Shown here in pieces: positions 8,561 through 16,310 of a stretch of DNA of 43,618 nucleotides. The stretch is taken from positions 1 to 43,618 of the forward strand of contig CAYRIY010000021.1 of assembly GCA_964424335.1 (NCBI GenBank). The letters are read 5' to 3'. The translations under genes were made by a program, and so were the position numbers. The notes below the pieces were generated by a model, which saw nothing but the letters and a program-made list of their open reading frames with translations, did not search any database and was not told the DNA's origin. The stretch is from CAYRIY01 sp964424335. Lineage in GTDB: Bacteria; Bacillota; Limnochordia; DTU080; RSA5. Positions within the stretch are counted from its first letter, which is position 1; every line of letters begins with the position of its first letter.

Positions 8561-9178
8561 TTGCTCACAGCGCTTGAAGCGCTCGACCGCCTCAAAGAAG
8601 GCAACCAGCGGTTTGCCTCACGCGTCCCAAATGTTGACGCACTCACGAATCAGATGCGCCGAGACGAATTGGTCAACGGCCAAGAACCGTTCGCCGTCAT
8701 TTTGGGCTGTTCTGATTCTAGGGTGCCGGTTGAGATCATTTTTGACCAGGGCCTCGGGGATTTGTTCGTCATCCGAGTCGCCGGCAACATTGCAGCGTCG
8801 TCGCAGATCGGCAGCATCGAGTTTGCAGCCGAACGCTTCGGCACCCGGCTCGTGGTCGTGCTCGGCCACACCCGCTGCGGTGCGATTGCCGCCACCTTGG
8901 AGGAACTCCGGCGCCCTGTTGAAAGCCGTTCAAAAAACTTGCGCTCGATCGTGGACCGTGTAAAGCCGTCCATCGCCGCACTGCTCGAAACCGACCTCAA
9001 AGATGATCCGGTCCGACTGGCGCGCGAAGCCGTCCGAGCCAATGTGCGCGTGACAGCCAACTACTTGAGGCACGGTTCCGCGGTCCTAGAGCCCCTCGTC
9101 CAGGCAAAGGAGCTCCTCGTGGTCGGGGCCGAGTACTCTCTTGAGACCGGCATCGTCGAGTTCTTCGACGGACTCTGA
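8561..9178 (+). CDS. beta-carbonic anhydrase
   Basis: Reversible hydration of CO2 to bicarbonate in the cytoplasm. The 205-residue protein carries all zinc-site residues of the beta class: C50, D52 and R54 in GCSDSRV, and H103 and C106 in GHTRCGA. RVAGNIA (residues 72-78) is also typical. The start is a TTG with GAGAGG (8545-8550) ten bases upstream; no better in-frame ATG exists. It is monocistronic and converges on the APC permease gene. Bicarbonate supply for acetyl-CoA carboxylase (accD is in this window) is a plausible use, inferred only from general metabolism. Confidence 0.95.
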   Translation: MLTALEALDRLKEGNQRFASRVPNVDALTNQMRRDELVNGQEPFAVILGCSDSRVPVEIIFDQGLGDLFVIRVAGNIAASSQIGSIEFAAERFGTRLVVVLGHTRCGAIAATLEELRRPVESRSKNLRSIVDRVKPSIAALLETDLKDDPVRLAREAVRANVRVTANYLRHGSAVLEPLVQAKELLVVGAEYSLETGIVEFFDGL

Positions 9179-9232
9179 CCGCTCCCCGGAGGAGTTTCCG
9201 TAGCAATGGTTGGCGATAGAGGAGCGCAATAA

Positions 9233-10522
9233 TCACGTCCGCCGATCTGCCCAAAGGCGTGAGAGCCCATATCGCCCCGTGGCGATGTAGTAGAGCGCCC
9301 CGGGCAGCACCAGGACCATTCCCCAGGCGAAGTCGTGCAGATGAACTTTAGTTAGCAAAACGAGCGTCGACACCGCCGCCGTCACCGGCAGCACCGGCCC
9401 TCCCGGCACGCGAAACGTGGGTTGATAGTTTTTCCGGCCCCGCATCTTGAGCACGGCCAAATTTACCGCGAGAAACGGGTAGAGGTGGAGAAAGCCGGCC
9501 GCCCCGGCCAGTATGGTCACATCCTCCATCAAGAGCGCACCTAGCACGATCACACCGGTCACCCCGACTGCGGCGTGGGGCGAGCTCCATTTGCGGTGGA
9601 CACTCGCCAGGAATCCCGGGATTAGATGGTCTCGGGCCATCGCCCACGCGATGCGGGACGAAGCCATGATCGACGTGTTGGCCGATGAAAGGGTGGCGAG
9701 CAGCCCGCCGATGACCGCGACGACGACGCCGATCGGTCCGAGCGAGCGCCGCGCCGTATCGCTGATCGGCGTACGGGTTTGGCCGAGGTCGAAGTGGGGC
9801 ATGAGCCCCGTTGCGACGTAAAGGACGAGCACGTACAGCAGGGTAACGCCGATTACCGAGGAGATTGTCGCAAGCGGCAGATCGCGCTTTGGGTTGCGGA
9901 GCTCTTCCGCGGCAGTGGCGATCAGCTCAAAGCCGAGAAAAGAGACGAAGACGGATGCGGATGTCGACACGACCGGTTCCCATCCATAGGGAAGGAACGG
10001 ACTGTGCAAGGCCCTGTCGACTTCTTTCCAGCCCGCCGCGATGTAGACGGCAAGCGAGAGCAAAAGCAAGAGGACGACGGCGTTCTGGAGTTTTCCCGCG
10101 GACTTTGAGCCCACCAGATTGATGGCTAAGAGAAATAATACGGTGACGACGCTGACGATCGGGATCCCGATGGACCTGAAGAGCACGTGAACGTACTGCG
10201 CAAAGCCTATGGCGTAAAACGCCGTGGCCAGGGCGAGGCCGACCCAAAGGCTCCAGCCGATCAAAAACCCAAGGGTCTCTCCGAAGGCTTCGCGCACGTA
10301 GACGTACGGGCCTCCCGCGCGCGGCATCGCAGTCGCCAGCTCGACGAAGGAGAGCGCCGTCAAGAGTACGGAAAGCCCTGAAAGCCCAAATGAGATGGTG
10401 ACCGCGGGGCCCGCGAGCTGGGCTGCATTCCCTGAGAGCACGAAGATTCCAGCGCCGATCATGCTGCCGACCCCGATCGCCAGCGCTTCGAGTAGACCCA
10501 GGTTACGCCCGAGGCGTCCCAC
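9233..10522 (-). CDS. APC superfamily amino acid permease
   Basis: A 429-residue, about 12-helix secondary transporter. The N-terminal LGLLEALAIGVGSMIGAGIF is the classic APC helix-1 unwound substrate site (GSMIGAGIF). FVELATAMPRAGGPYVYVREAFGE and GFELIATAAEELRNPKRDLP are the other two family signatures. It probably moves amino acids or polyamines across the membrane with H+; the substrate is unknown. The start GTG 10522 is chosen because AAGGAG (complement of 10531-10536) is eight bases before it, whereas the longer version from 10558 has no such site. It reads away from ddl across a structured intergenic region. Confidence 0.9.
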   Translation of the reverse strand: MGRLGRNLGLLEALAIGVGSMIGAGIFVLSGNAAQLAGPAVTISFGLSGLSVLLTALSFVELATAMPRAGGPYVYVREAFGETLGFLIGWSLWVGLALATAFYAIGFAQYVHVLFRSIGIPIVSVVTVLFLLAINLVGSKSAGKLQNAVVLLLLLSLAVYIAAGWKEVDRALHSPFLPYGWEPVVSTSASVFVSFLGFELIATAAEELRNPKRDLPLATISSVIGVTLLYVLVLYVATGLMPHFDLGQTRTPISDTARRSLGPIGVVVAVIGGLLATLSSANTSIMASSRIAWAMARDHLIPGFLASVHRKWSSPHAAVGVTGVIVLGALLMEDVTILAGAAGFLHLYPFLAVNLAVLKMRGRKNYQPTFRVPGGPVLPVTAAVSTLVLLTKVHLHDFAWGMVLVLPGALYYIATGRYGLSRLWADRRT

Positions 10523-10633
10523 ATCCCCATCTCCTTTGGCAGTGTTGTTCGATCGCACGGGGTGACGGCAGGAGGAATATATTACCGAAAAGTTGGTCGC
10601 ATGACGGTGGCGACTTCGGACATGATACGTACC

Positions 10634-10722
10634 AGAGAGGTCGACGCAAGGTCACGGTCGACGGCCCATCGGGCCCCTGGGGTTCACCCCCATCGACCGC
10701 CATGAGTTTCGTCGACCTCTCT
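10634..10722. repeat. 89-base inverted-repeat structure (13-bp perfect outer arms)
   Basis: The outer arms AGAGAGGTCGACG (10634-10646) and CGTCGACCTCTCT (10710-10722) are perfectly complementary. Inside them CGGTCGA (10655-10661) pairs with TCGACCG (10693-10699), and two small GC hairpins (GGCCC-ATC-GGGCC at 10663-10675; TGGGG-TTCA-CCCCA at 10678-10691) fill the centre. It would fold stably as RNA from either strand. It could be a leader element for the permease (starting 112 bases away) or for ddl, or a short non-autonomous mobile repeat. No known riboswitch consensus was recognised. Confidence 0.6.
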
Positions 10723-10733
10723 AAAGAGGAACC

Positions 10734-10790
10734 GGGCATCAGGGACTTAATAAAGGATTACTCCTTTCTTATCGTCCCGCATACATGCCC
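10734..10790. repeat. 57-base nested hairpin upstream of ddl
   Basis: Three in-register inverted repeats stack on one axis: GGGCAT (10734-10739) with ATGCCC (10785-10790), GGGAC (10742-10746) with GTCCC (10774-10778), and AAAGGA (10752-10757) with TCCTTT (10762-10767) around a TTAC loop. It follows the 89-base repeat by 11 bases. There is no long U-run behind it, so it is not a standard terminator on the plus strand. Confidence 0.55.
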
Positions 10791-10937
10791 TGTTCCTCTC
10801 TTTTCTTGCCCGAATTTCTCCCCCACCGAAGGAACCGGCCTCGCGGCCTTAGAAGGAAGTTAGGTCATAAGCGAGTCGATTTGGCCATATCATGGGTAGA
10901 GCGTGGCCACCACGACATTTGGATGGAGGGAGCCCTC

Positions 10938-12047
10938 TTGGCGGACCGGTTGCGCATCGGCGTCTTGTTTGGCGGCCGTTCGGGGGAGCATGAGGTGAGC
11001 CTCATGTCGGCCGAGTCGATCATCAACGCGCTGACGGACGACAAATACGAAGTAGTGCCGATCGGAATCGGCAAAGACGGGAAGTGGCTGATCGGCAGCG
11101 ATCCGCTCGAGGTGCTCCGCGTCGCCGCACAAGAAGGTTCAGCGCCAAGAGGCCTTGACTTGGCGGCCTTTCTCCCCGATCCCTCGAGGTCGGGCCTCAT
11201 CTCGCTCGAAAGAGGGGGCGACATATCGCCGCAAAAGCTCGACGTCATCTTTCCGGTGCTGCACGGGCCGTACGGGGAGGACGGGTGTATTCAAGGAATG
11301 CTCGAACTGGCGGACGTTCCGTACGTGGGGTCGGGGGTCGCAGCGTCGTCAGTCGGAATGGACAAGGCGTTGATGAAGGACATTTTCAGGAGCCACGGCT
11401 TTCCGGTCATGGACTATATGGTCGTCAAGCGAAAGTTCCTCGACGATCCAGATTCCGTGGCCGATCAGGTCGAGCGGCGAATCGGGTATCCTTGCTTTGT
11501 CAAGCCCGCCAACCTCGGATCGAGCGTCGGCATTTCACGGGCGACGGATCGCGACAGTCTCCTCCGGGCGCTCGCTTTGGCGGCCCGGTACGACCGCAAG
11601 CTGCTGGTGGAGAAGGCCGCGCTCGATTGCCGGGAAGTCGAGTGCGCTATTTTGGGCAACGACGAACCGGAAGCGTCGATTCTGGGCGAGATCGTCCCGG
11701 ACGGCGAGTTCTACGACTACGAGGCCAAGTATATCCGCGGCACGTCGGAGCTGATCATCCCGGCGCGGGTCTCCAAGGAGACGACGGCACGTATCCAGGA
11801 GCTCGCGAAAAACGCGTTCATTGCGATCGACGGCGCCGGACTTTCGCGCGTCGACTTCTTCGTGCACAAAGAGACCGAGGCGATCTACATAAACGAGATC
11901 AACACGATGCCGGGGTTCACGCGCATCAGTATGTACCCCAAGCTCTGGGAGGCCAGTGGCCTTTCCTACCCCGATCTCGTCAATCGATTGATCGAGCTCG
12001 CGCTCGAGCGACATCGCGACAAGTCTTCGTCGGAAACGGGGTTTTAG
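10938..12047 (+). CDS. ddl: D-alanine--D-alanine ligase
   Basis: ATP-dependent joining of two D-alanines for the peptidoglycan pentapeptide, in the cytoplasm. The 369-residue ATP-grasp protein begins LADRLRIGVLFGGRSGEHEVSLMSA (GGRSGEHEVS is the N-terminal signature) and contains LHGPYGEDGCIQG, GKVLLVEK-type ATP strand RKLLVEKAAL, SRVDFFVHK and the terminal NEINTMPGFT metal/phosphate loop. TTG 10938 is taken as start because GGAGGGAG (10925-10932) stands five bases before it; ATG 10923 in frame would begin inside that site. The small membrane protein gene follows after 9 bases, probably in one transcript ending at 12507. Confidence 0.95.
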   Translation: MADRLRIGVLFGGRSGEHEVSLMSAESIINALTDDKYEVVPIGIGKDGKWLIGSDPLEVLRVAAQEGSAPRGLDLAAFLPDPSRSGLISLERGGDISPQKLDVIFPVLHGPYGEDGCIQGMLELADVPYVGSGVAASSVGMDKALMKDIFRSHGFPVMDYMVVKRKFLDDPDSVADQVERRIGYPCFVKPANLGSSVGISRATDRDSLLRALALAARYDRKLLVEKAALDCREVECAILGNDEPEASILGEIVPDGEFYDYEAKYIRGTSELIIPARVSKETTARIQELAKNAFIAIDGAGLSRVDFFVHKETEAIYINEINTMPGFTRISMYPKLWEASGLSYPDLVNRLIELALERHRDKSSSETGF

Positions 12048-12056
12048 TCTCCTAAG

Positions 12057-12368
12057 ATGAGACGCTCACTCGCTCGCAAGTTGTTTCGGTTTGCCTGGGC
12101 CGCGCTTTGGCCGTCCGCCTTTTTGGTCTGGGCGGTCCGGTTTGTCGACGCCGTGGCCAACCCCGTCATTCACGCATTCGGCGAGGTCGATCAACAAATC
12201 GCACAAGTCCGTGCTGAGCTGTTAGGGGACGCAGTGTGGGGCGCCCTCTTACTGGCGATGTGGGTGGGCACTTGGAGTCTTACACTCTCCCGCAGATCGG
12301 CCAAAAAGGCGCGCCGGCAAGGCCCGAGCGGCCTCCCAGCAGGCGAGCGTCAAAACTTCCCCATGTAA
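12057..12368 (+). CDS. small two-helix membrane protein, unknown
   Basis: A 103-residue frame starting 9 bases after the ddl stop. It has a basic N-terminus, a first hydrophobic segment (FAWAALWPSAFLVWAVRFV), a charged middle and a second segment (AVWGALLLAMWVGTWSL), then a basic tail. There is no clear ribosome binding site, so translation may be coupled to ddl. No family recognised. Confidence 0.45.
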   Translation: MRRSLARKLFRFAWAALWPSAFLVWAVRFVDAVANPVIHAFGEVDQQIAQVRAELLGDAVWGALLLAMWVGTWSLTLSRRSAKKARRQGPSGLPAGERQNFPM

Positions 12369-12469
12369 CGAGTCAGGAAATCCCAAAGTTGGATTGCTCG
12401 GCAGGACTTCAAATTCCTATCGAAGAAGACAGCAACATACATTCGCGCCAAAGATTGCAGGTTTCTCTT

Positions 12470-12507
12470 GGAAGACCTCGCTTTTTCTAAATGGGTCTTC
12501 CTTTTTT
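12470..12507 (+). terminator. rho-independent terminator after the ddl unit
   Basis: Stem GGAAGACC (12470-12477) with GGTCTTCC (12494-12501), a 16-base loop, and six T at 12502-12507. It separates ddl and the small membrane gene from the dnaD-like gene, whose own promoter must then lie in 12508-12590. Confidence 0.75.
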
Positions 12508-12590
12508 GCCGCTAATCGTGTCGTCAGTCTTGCGCTTCTCCGCGAGAGTTTTCGTCTTTGGTCCATCGCTTGTCAGGAAGGTGACGTGTT

Positions 12591-13607
12591 TTGAGCAAGT
12601 CAGGCGGCGTGCGGTTGGGAAAGACGCGCATCCCCCCTCTGCCTGTCACCGGCGAGCTTTTCGAGTTGTACCAGCCGGCGATCGGCCAAACAGCGACTTT
12701 ACTCTGGCTCAACCTGCGATGGGCAGCCCATTCCGGCAATCAGTTCGAACTTGATGATTGGGCCGCAAAGTTAAGGATCGCTCCAAGCGAGTTGTATTCG
12801 GCCATCGAGATGCTAAGCTCCTATAGCCTGGTGGAGATCGTGGACGATGGCGAGTTGATCGTGCACGACCCGCTCCCCCACGAAGCGTTTGAGACGAAGT
12901 TCAAAGAGGACGTCGCGCATGCTGCGGCCGACGAGTCGGAGGACGGCGCCATGAGTCGAGCCGCGGCGAAACTTGGACACCCAAGGGGCGAAGCGTCCCT
13001 CGAAGCGTCGCTTGAAGGGGCGACGAGCGAGGCCGAGGCAGAAGCGTCTTCGCAGGCGCGCCTTCCCCTTGCAGGACAAAAAAGCGCCCGCCGTGGCGAG
13101 CGGCGGGGGGCGGCGGCCGAAAACGCCTCCTCTCAGCCCGTATTGCGTTCGCCGCTCTCCAAGCGACGTCGCAACGCGCACATGCTCAAACTGGTCGAGG
13201 AAAAACCCGAGGCCGAGCTGCCGTTGAACGAAGATATGCAAGCGGTGGTCCAGATCTATCACAAGCGGATCGGGATGATGGGACCGACGCAATACGAGCG
13301 GTTGCGTTTTTGGGTCGAGGAGCAGGGGATGGAGGGGGCGGTCGTCGCACTTGCCATCGAGGAGACCGTCCAGTCGGCCGATGTGCCCCGCATCTCCTAT
13401 CTGGAGGGGATCTTGCGCAACTGGTTCAACGATGGCATTCGCACCTTGGCCGACGTTCATCGTCAAAAGCGAGCGTCCAAGGTGCTTGGCAAGGGCGAGC
13501 AGCACGCCATGCGCCAAGGCGTGCCCAATGCCGGAGCGTATCAAAGTGTCAACCCGGAGCTAGTAGCGAAATGGAAGGAAATGTACCCTGATGAGTACGA
13601 TGCCTGA
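12591..13607 (+). CDS. DnaD-domain replication initiation protein
   Basis: A 338-residue protein with a DnaD/DnaB(Gram-positive)-like layout. The N-terminal winged-helix-like region (about 15-100) has LPVTGELFELYQPAIGQTA. A low-complexity Ala/Glu/Arg linker covers 105-195. The C-terminal DnaD domain (about 213-285) ends in YLEGILRNWFNDGI, the conserved YxxxILxxW motif. Such proteins act in primosome assembly, helping load the replicative helicase at the origin or at stalled forks. The TTG start has AGGAAGGTGA upstream. Its stop overlaps the start of the helicase gene by 17 bases, strong evidence for a functional pair. A phage origin cannot be excluded, but no other phage gene is near. Confidence 0.82.
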   Translation: MSKSGGVRLGKTRIPPLPVTGELFELYQPAIGQTATLLWLNLRWAAHSGNQFELDDWAAKLRIAPSELYSAIEMLSSYSLVEIVDDGELIVHDPLPHEAFETKFKEDVAHAAADESEDGAMSRAAAKLGHPRGEASLEASLEGATSEAEAEASSQARLPLAGQKSARRGERRGAAAENASSQPVLRSPLSKRRRNAHMLKLVEEKPEAELPLNEDMQAVVQIYHKRIGMMGPTQYERLRFWVEEQGMEGAVVALAIEETVQSADVPRISYLEGILRNWFNDGIRTLADVHRQKRASKVLGKGEQHAMRQGVPNAGAYQSVNPELVAKWKEMYPDEYDA

Positions 13608-15006
13608 ACCCATTTCCGTCGAGCCTCGCGAGGGAGCGCGAGTTCCAAGGGACATCGAAGCGGAGCGGCGCGTGCTCGGTATCCTCATCAAGCATCCTGC
13701 CTTGATCGACAAAGTGATCGATCGCCTAACGCCCGAGCACTTTTTCGAGCCCGAGCACCGCAGCATCTTCCAGGCGATCTACGACCTTTATACCGGTCGG
13801 GGCCGCGTCTCCTACACGCAAATTTACAACCGGCTGCGCAAAGAGGGCGAGATCGCTTCTCCCGACGAGGCGCTCATCCGCCTCACTGAGGCGTTTACCA
13901 GCGAAGTCGAGCTCGAGCCGAGCTGCCAGGTCCTCGTCGAAAAGCAGGCAAAGCGACGCATCCTCTTTGCCGCGCAGGAGATCCAACGCATGATTCTCGC
14001 CGACGAGATCGACGATTTGGACGAGTGCGTCGGCAAGGCGCAGCAACTCATATTCGAGGCGACCAACGCCGCCTCGGCCGAGGACGAGATCAAGGACTTG
14101 ATGACGGTCCTCAACAAGTGCTATTTGCGCCTTGTGGAGCGGCGCGAAGGCCATAAGCCGTCCGGCCTTCCGGTGCGCTACCCGGCGATCGACGTCATGA
14201 CGACCGGATTCAAAAACAAGGACTTGATCATCCTTGCGGCTCGTCCCAGTATGGGAAAGACGTCGCTTGCGCTCAACTTCGCGGTTAACGTGGCCAAGCC
14301 CCCAAGAAACATTCCCGTACTCATTTTTAGTCTGGAAATGGACGATGAGCAGATCGGCGACCGGTTCGTCGTCAGTGAGTTCTTTAGGTTTCGCCGTCCC
14401 GACGGCAGCTTCGAGATCTCGTCGATGGACTACGCGACCCGCCTGAACGACGATCAGTTCGCCAAGGCGCAGTCCATCTACAATGAGCTTTACGACTTGC
14501 CCATTCACATCATCGACAAGCGCGGGATGACCGTCGTTGACATTCGCGCCAAGGCAAGGAAAGTAAAAGCCGAGCATCCCAACCTCGGCCTGATCATCAT
14601 CGACTACCTGCAATTGATCAAGCCGCCCGCGGGAGGCAACAGAAACTGGGCGCTCGTCGTCGGCGACATCGTCCGTGAAATCCGCGACCTCGCAGGCGAG
14701 TTGGACTTGCCGATCATTCTACTTTCCCAACTCAATAGAGGAGTCGAAAGCAGAGACAACAAAAAACCAGTCATGAGCGACCTGCGCGACAGCGGCAACA
14801 TCGAGGAATTTGCAGACGTCGTCATGTTCCTCTACCGTGAGGATTACTATTACCCGGAGCAAGCCCGTGAAAACGGCACGGAAGGGCAGGTCGAAGTAAT
14901 CTTTGCCAAGCAGCGAAAGGGACCGACCGGAAGCGCCCACCTCCGGTTTATCAAGGAATTCACCCGTTTCGTCGAGGAATCCGATCGGGTGGAGGCTCCT
15001 GTTTAA
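13591..15006 (+). CDS. dnaB: replicative DNA helicase, DnaB type
   Basis: A 471-residue hexameric 5'-3' helicase of the DnaB family (called DnaC in B. subtilis). The N-terminal domain (about 17-120) starts VPRDIEAERRVLGILI. The RecA-like domain has Walker A ARPSMGKT at 217-224, Walker B LIIIDYLQL near 334-342, ILLSQLNRGVESR (motif H3), and KQRKGPTG at 440-447 with the arginine-finger region. It differs from standard DnaB in a longer segment after SLEM (about 260-285, FFRFRRPDGSFEIS) and in the loop after Walker B (PPAGGNRNW), so it is a divergent member. ATG 13591 lies within the end of the DnaD-like gene. Whether it is the main chromosomal helicase or an additional copy cannot be told. Confidence 0.88.
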   Translation: MSTMPEPISVEPREGARVPRDIEAERRVLGILIKHPALIDKVIDRLTPEHFFEPEHRSIFQAIYDLYTGRGRVSYTQIYNRLRKEGEIASPDEALIRLTEAFTSEVELEPSCQVLVEKQAKRRILFAAQEIQRMILADEIDDLDECVGKAQQLIFEATNAASAEDEIKDLMTVLNKCYLRLVERREGHKPSGLPVRYPAIDVMTTGFKNKDLIILAARPSMGKTSLALNFAVNVAKPPRNIPVLIFSLEMDDEQIGDRFVVSEFFRFRRPDGSFEISSMDYATRLNDDQFAKAQSIYNELYDLPIHIIDKRGMTVVDIRAKARKVKAEHPNLGLIIIDYLQLIKPPAGGNRNWALVVGDIVREIRDLAGELDLPIILLSQLNRGVESRDNKKPVMSDLRDSGNIEEFADVVMFLYREDYYYPEQARENGTEGQVEVIFAKQRKGPTGSAHLRFIKEFTRFVEESDRVEAPV

Positions 15007-15032
15007 AGTAATCGACGCTAGGAGGGAGCGCT

Positions 15033-15242
15033 GTGGCCGACCTCTTTGAGGAGACCGAGCGCCTCAAAATTCGATTCATCCGCGCGTACGAACGATTGCG
15101 CGAATTGGGTAAAATATCCGAAGACGACCTCGATGAGGTAATCGATGCCCTAGATCGGATGGACGAGCTTACCGAGGACGAACTTGCCGAAAAGCTGGGG
15201 CGATTTCGTGAATTGAACACGGAAGAGGGCGCTTCATCGTGA
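15033..15242 (+). CDS. small acidic helical protein, unknown
   Basis: A 69-residue protein, almost entirely predicted helix, rich in Glu, Asp and Leu (ISEDDLDEVIDALDRMDELTEDEL). The GTG start follows an excellent AGGAGGGAG site, and its TGA overlaps the GTG of yabE (GTGA, 15239-15242), so it is translated and probably coupled. No family recognised. It sits between dnaB and yabE, where B. subtilis has no counterpart. Confidence 0.65.
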   Translation: MADLFEETERLKIRFIRAYERLRELGKISEDDLDEVIDALDRMDELTEDELAEKLGRFRELNTEEGASS

Positions 15243-16297
15243 ATGCGACGCAACGAAACACGGGATTGTTTGGGCCGAGCGTACGAAAAAGCGCTAAAGC
15301 AAGCTCGCCCGCACGGCTTTTCTCAGTCCTGGGGATTCTCCTCGCCATAGCGGTCGGGGCCTGGGGCTACCACACATGGTCGCTGAAAGAAGTTCACATT
15401 TTTGTCGAAAGCGATGGGCCGATCATTCTTTCGACCAAGGTCGGAAGCGTTGAGGACGCGCTCCTATCAGCCGGGATCGATGTCTTTGAAGGAGACGAGG
15501 TATCGCCTCCTTTGGATGCGCCGTTGCGCGACGGCGATGAGATTCGCATCGCCCGCGCCCGCCACGCTCATGTGAACGTCGACGGAGCGCGCATCAGGGT
15601 GGCGCTTGCAAGCGGCACGGTGCGAGACGCGCTGGTCGCTGCCGACGTGCGCATGGGCCCTTTGGACCGCGTCCAGCCGGTGCGTGAGACGCCCTTCGAG
15701 GACGGCATGGAGATCACGGTCATCCGTGTCGTACAAGAGGAGATCGAAGAGACCGAAGTGATTCCCTTTGCCACACTGGAATGGGCGGAGCCCCACCTTC
15801 CCCGAGGCGAAACGCGCATCGTGCGCGAGGGGAGGGAAGGCCTATTGGTGCGCAAAGTCCTCCTGACGTACGAGAACGGCGAGCTTGCCGCACGAAAGGT
15901 GATTTCGAACGAGGTCGCGCAGGAGGCCGTCGCCAAGATCATCGGCATCGGCACTCGAGAGGCCATGAATGTCATCCAGACCTCCACGGGCTCCTACCGT
16001 TATTCGCAAATGATCGAGTTGGAGGCGACGGCATACTACCCGGGTCCCGAAAGCACGGGCGAGTGGGCCGACGGCTATACGTACACCGGCTTGCGGGCAG
16101 GCAAGGGGGTCGTTGCGGTCGATCCGAACGTGATCGAGCTCGGCACGCGCCTGTACATTCCCGAATACGGCGAAGCGATCGCGGCCGACATCGGAGGGGC
16201 GATCAAGGGGCGCCGTATCGACCTTGGCTTTGACACCATCGAAGAGGCCCTCAAGTTTGGCCGCAAGATGATCACGGCTTACATCCTGGCCGATTAG
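15239..16297 (+). CDS. yabE: YabE-type cell wall protein: DUF348 repeats, G5 domain, 3D domain
   Basis: A 352-residue secreted or membrane-anchored protein. One N-terminal helix (about 27-43, LFSVLGILLAIAVGAWGY) is followed by two DUF348 repeats (about 50-165), a G5 domain (about 170-245, EVIPFATLEW to VISNEV) and a C-terminal 3D domain (about 258-350) with ELEATAYYPGPEST, GVVAVDPNVIELGTRLYIP and DIGGAIKGRRIDL. The three Asp that name the domain (in AVDP, AADIGG and RRIDLGF) are present. The family resembles resuscitation-promoting factors and is thought to cleave or remodel peptidoglycan. The next gene is rsmA directly; rnmV, which normally sits between them, is absent. Confidence 0.92.
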   Translation: MNATQRNTGLFGPSVRKSAKASSPARLFSVLGILLAIAVGAWGYHTWSLKEVHIFVESDGPIILSTKVGSVEDALLSAGIDVFEGDEVSPPLDAPLRDGDEIRIARARHAHVNVDGARIRVALASGTVRDALVAADVRMGPLDRVQPVRETPFEDGMEITVIRVVQEEIEETEVIPFATLEWAEPHLPRGETRIVREGREGLLVRKVLLTYENGELAARKVISNEVAQEAVAKIIGIGTREAMNVIQTSTGSYRYSQMIELEATAYYPGPESTGEWADGYTYTGLRAGKGVVAVDPNVIELGTRLYIPEYGEAIAADIGGAIKGRRIDLGFDTIEEALKFGRKMITAYILAD

Positions 16298-16310
16298 GAG
16301 CCACCCATCC

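Larger units (their letters stand above)
10523..10937. other. 415-base intergenic region between divergent APC permease and ddl genes, rich in inverted repeats
   Basis: No gene is supported here. The frame that runs on upstream of ddl from 10785 has no ribosome binding site, and its residues precede the usual Ddl start. The region holds two large nested inverted repeats, listed separately, and a small hairpin CCTCT-CTAA-AGAGG (10716-10729) that shares bases with the right arm of the first repeat, so the two folds exclude each other. I found no clear sigma-A promoter pair on either strand. The 5' leaders of both flanking genes must start inside or beyond this region. Confidence 0.6.

Noticed and set aside
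8475..8963. 162-codon frame overlapping the carbonic anhydrase start
   Set aside because: It is out of frame with the strongly supported carbonic anhydrase and shows no domain.
10559..10937. T-box or c-di-AMP riboswitch in the ddl/APC leader
   Set aside because: The T-box GGTGGNACC core is absent. A GGGGGTGAACCCC stretch on the minus strand recalls part of the c-di-AMP riboswitch, but the remaining conserved segments were not found.
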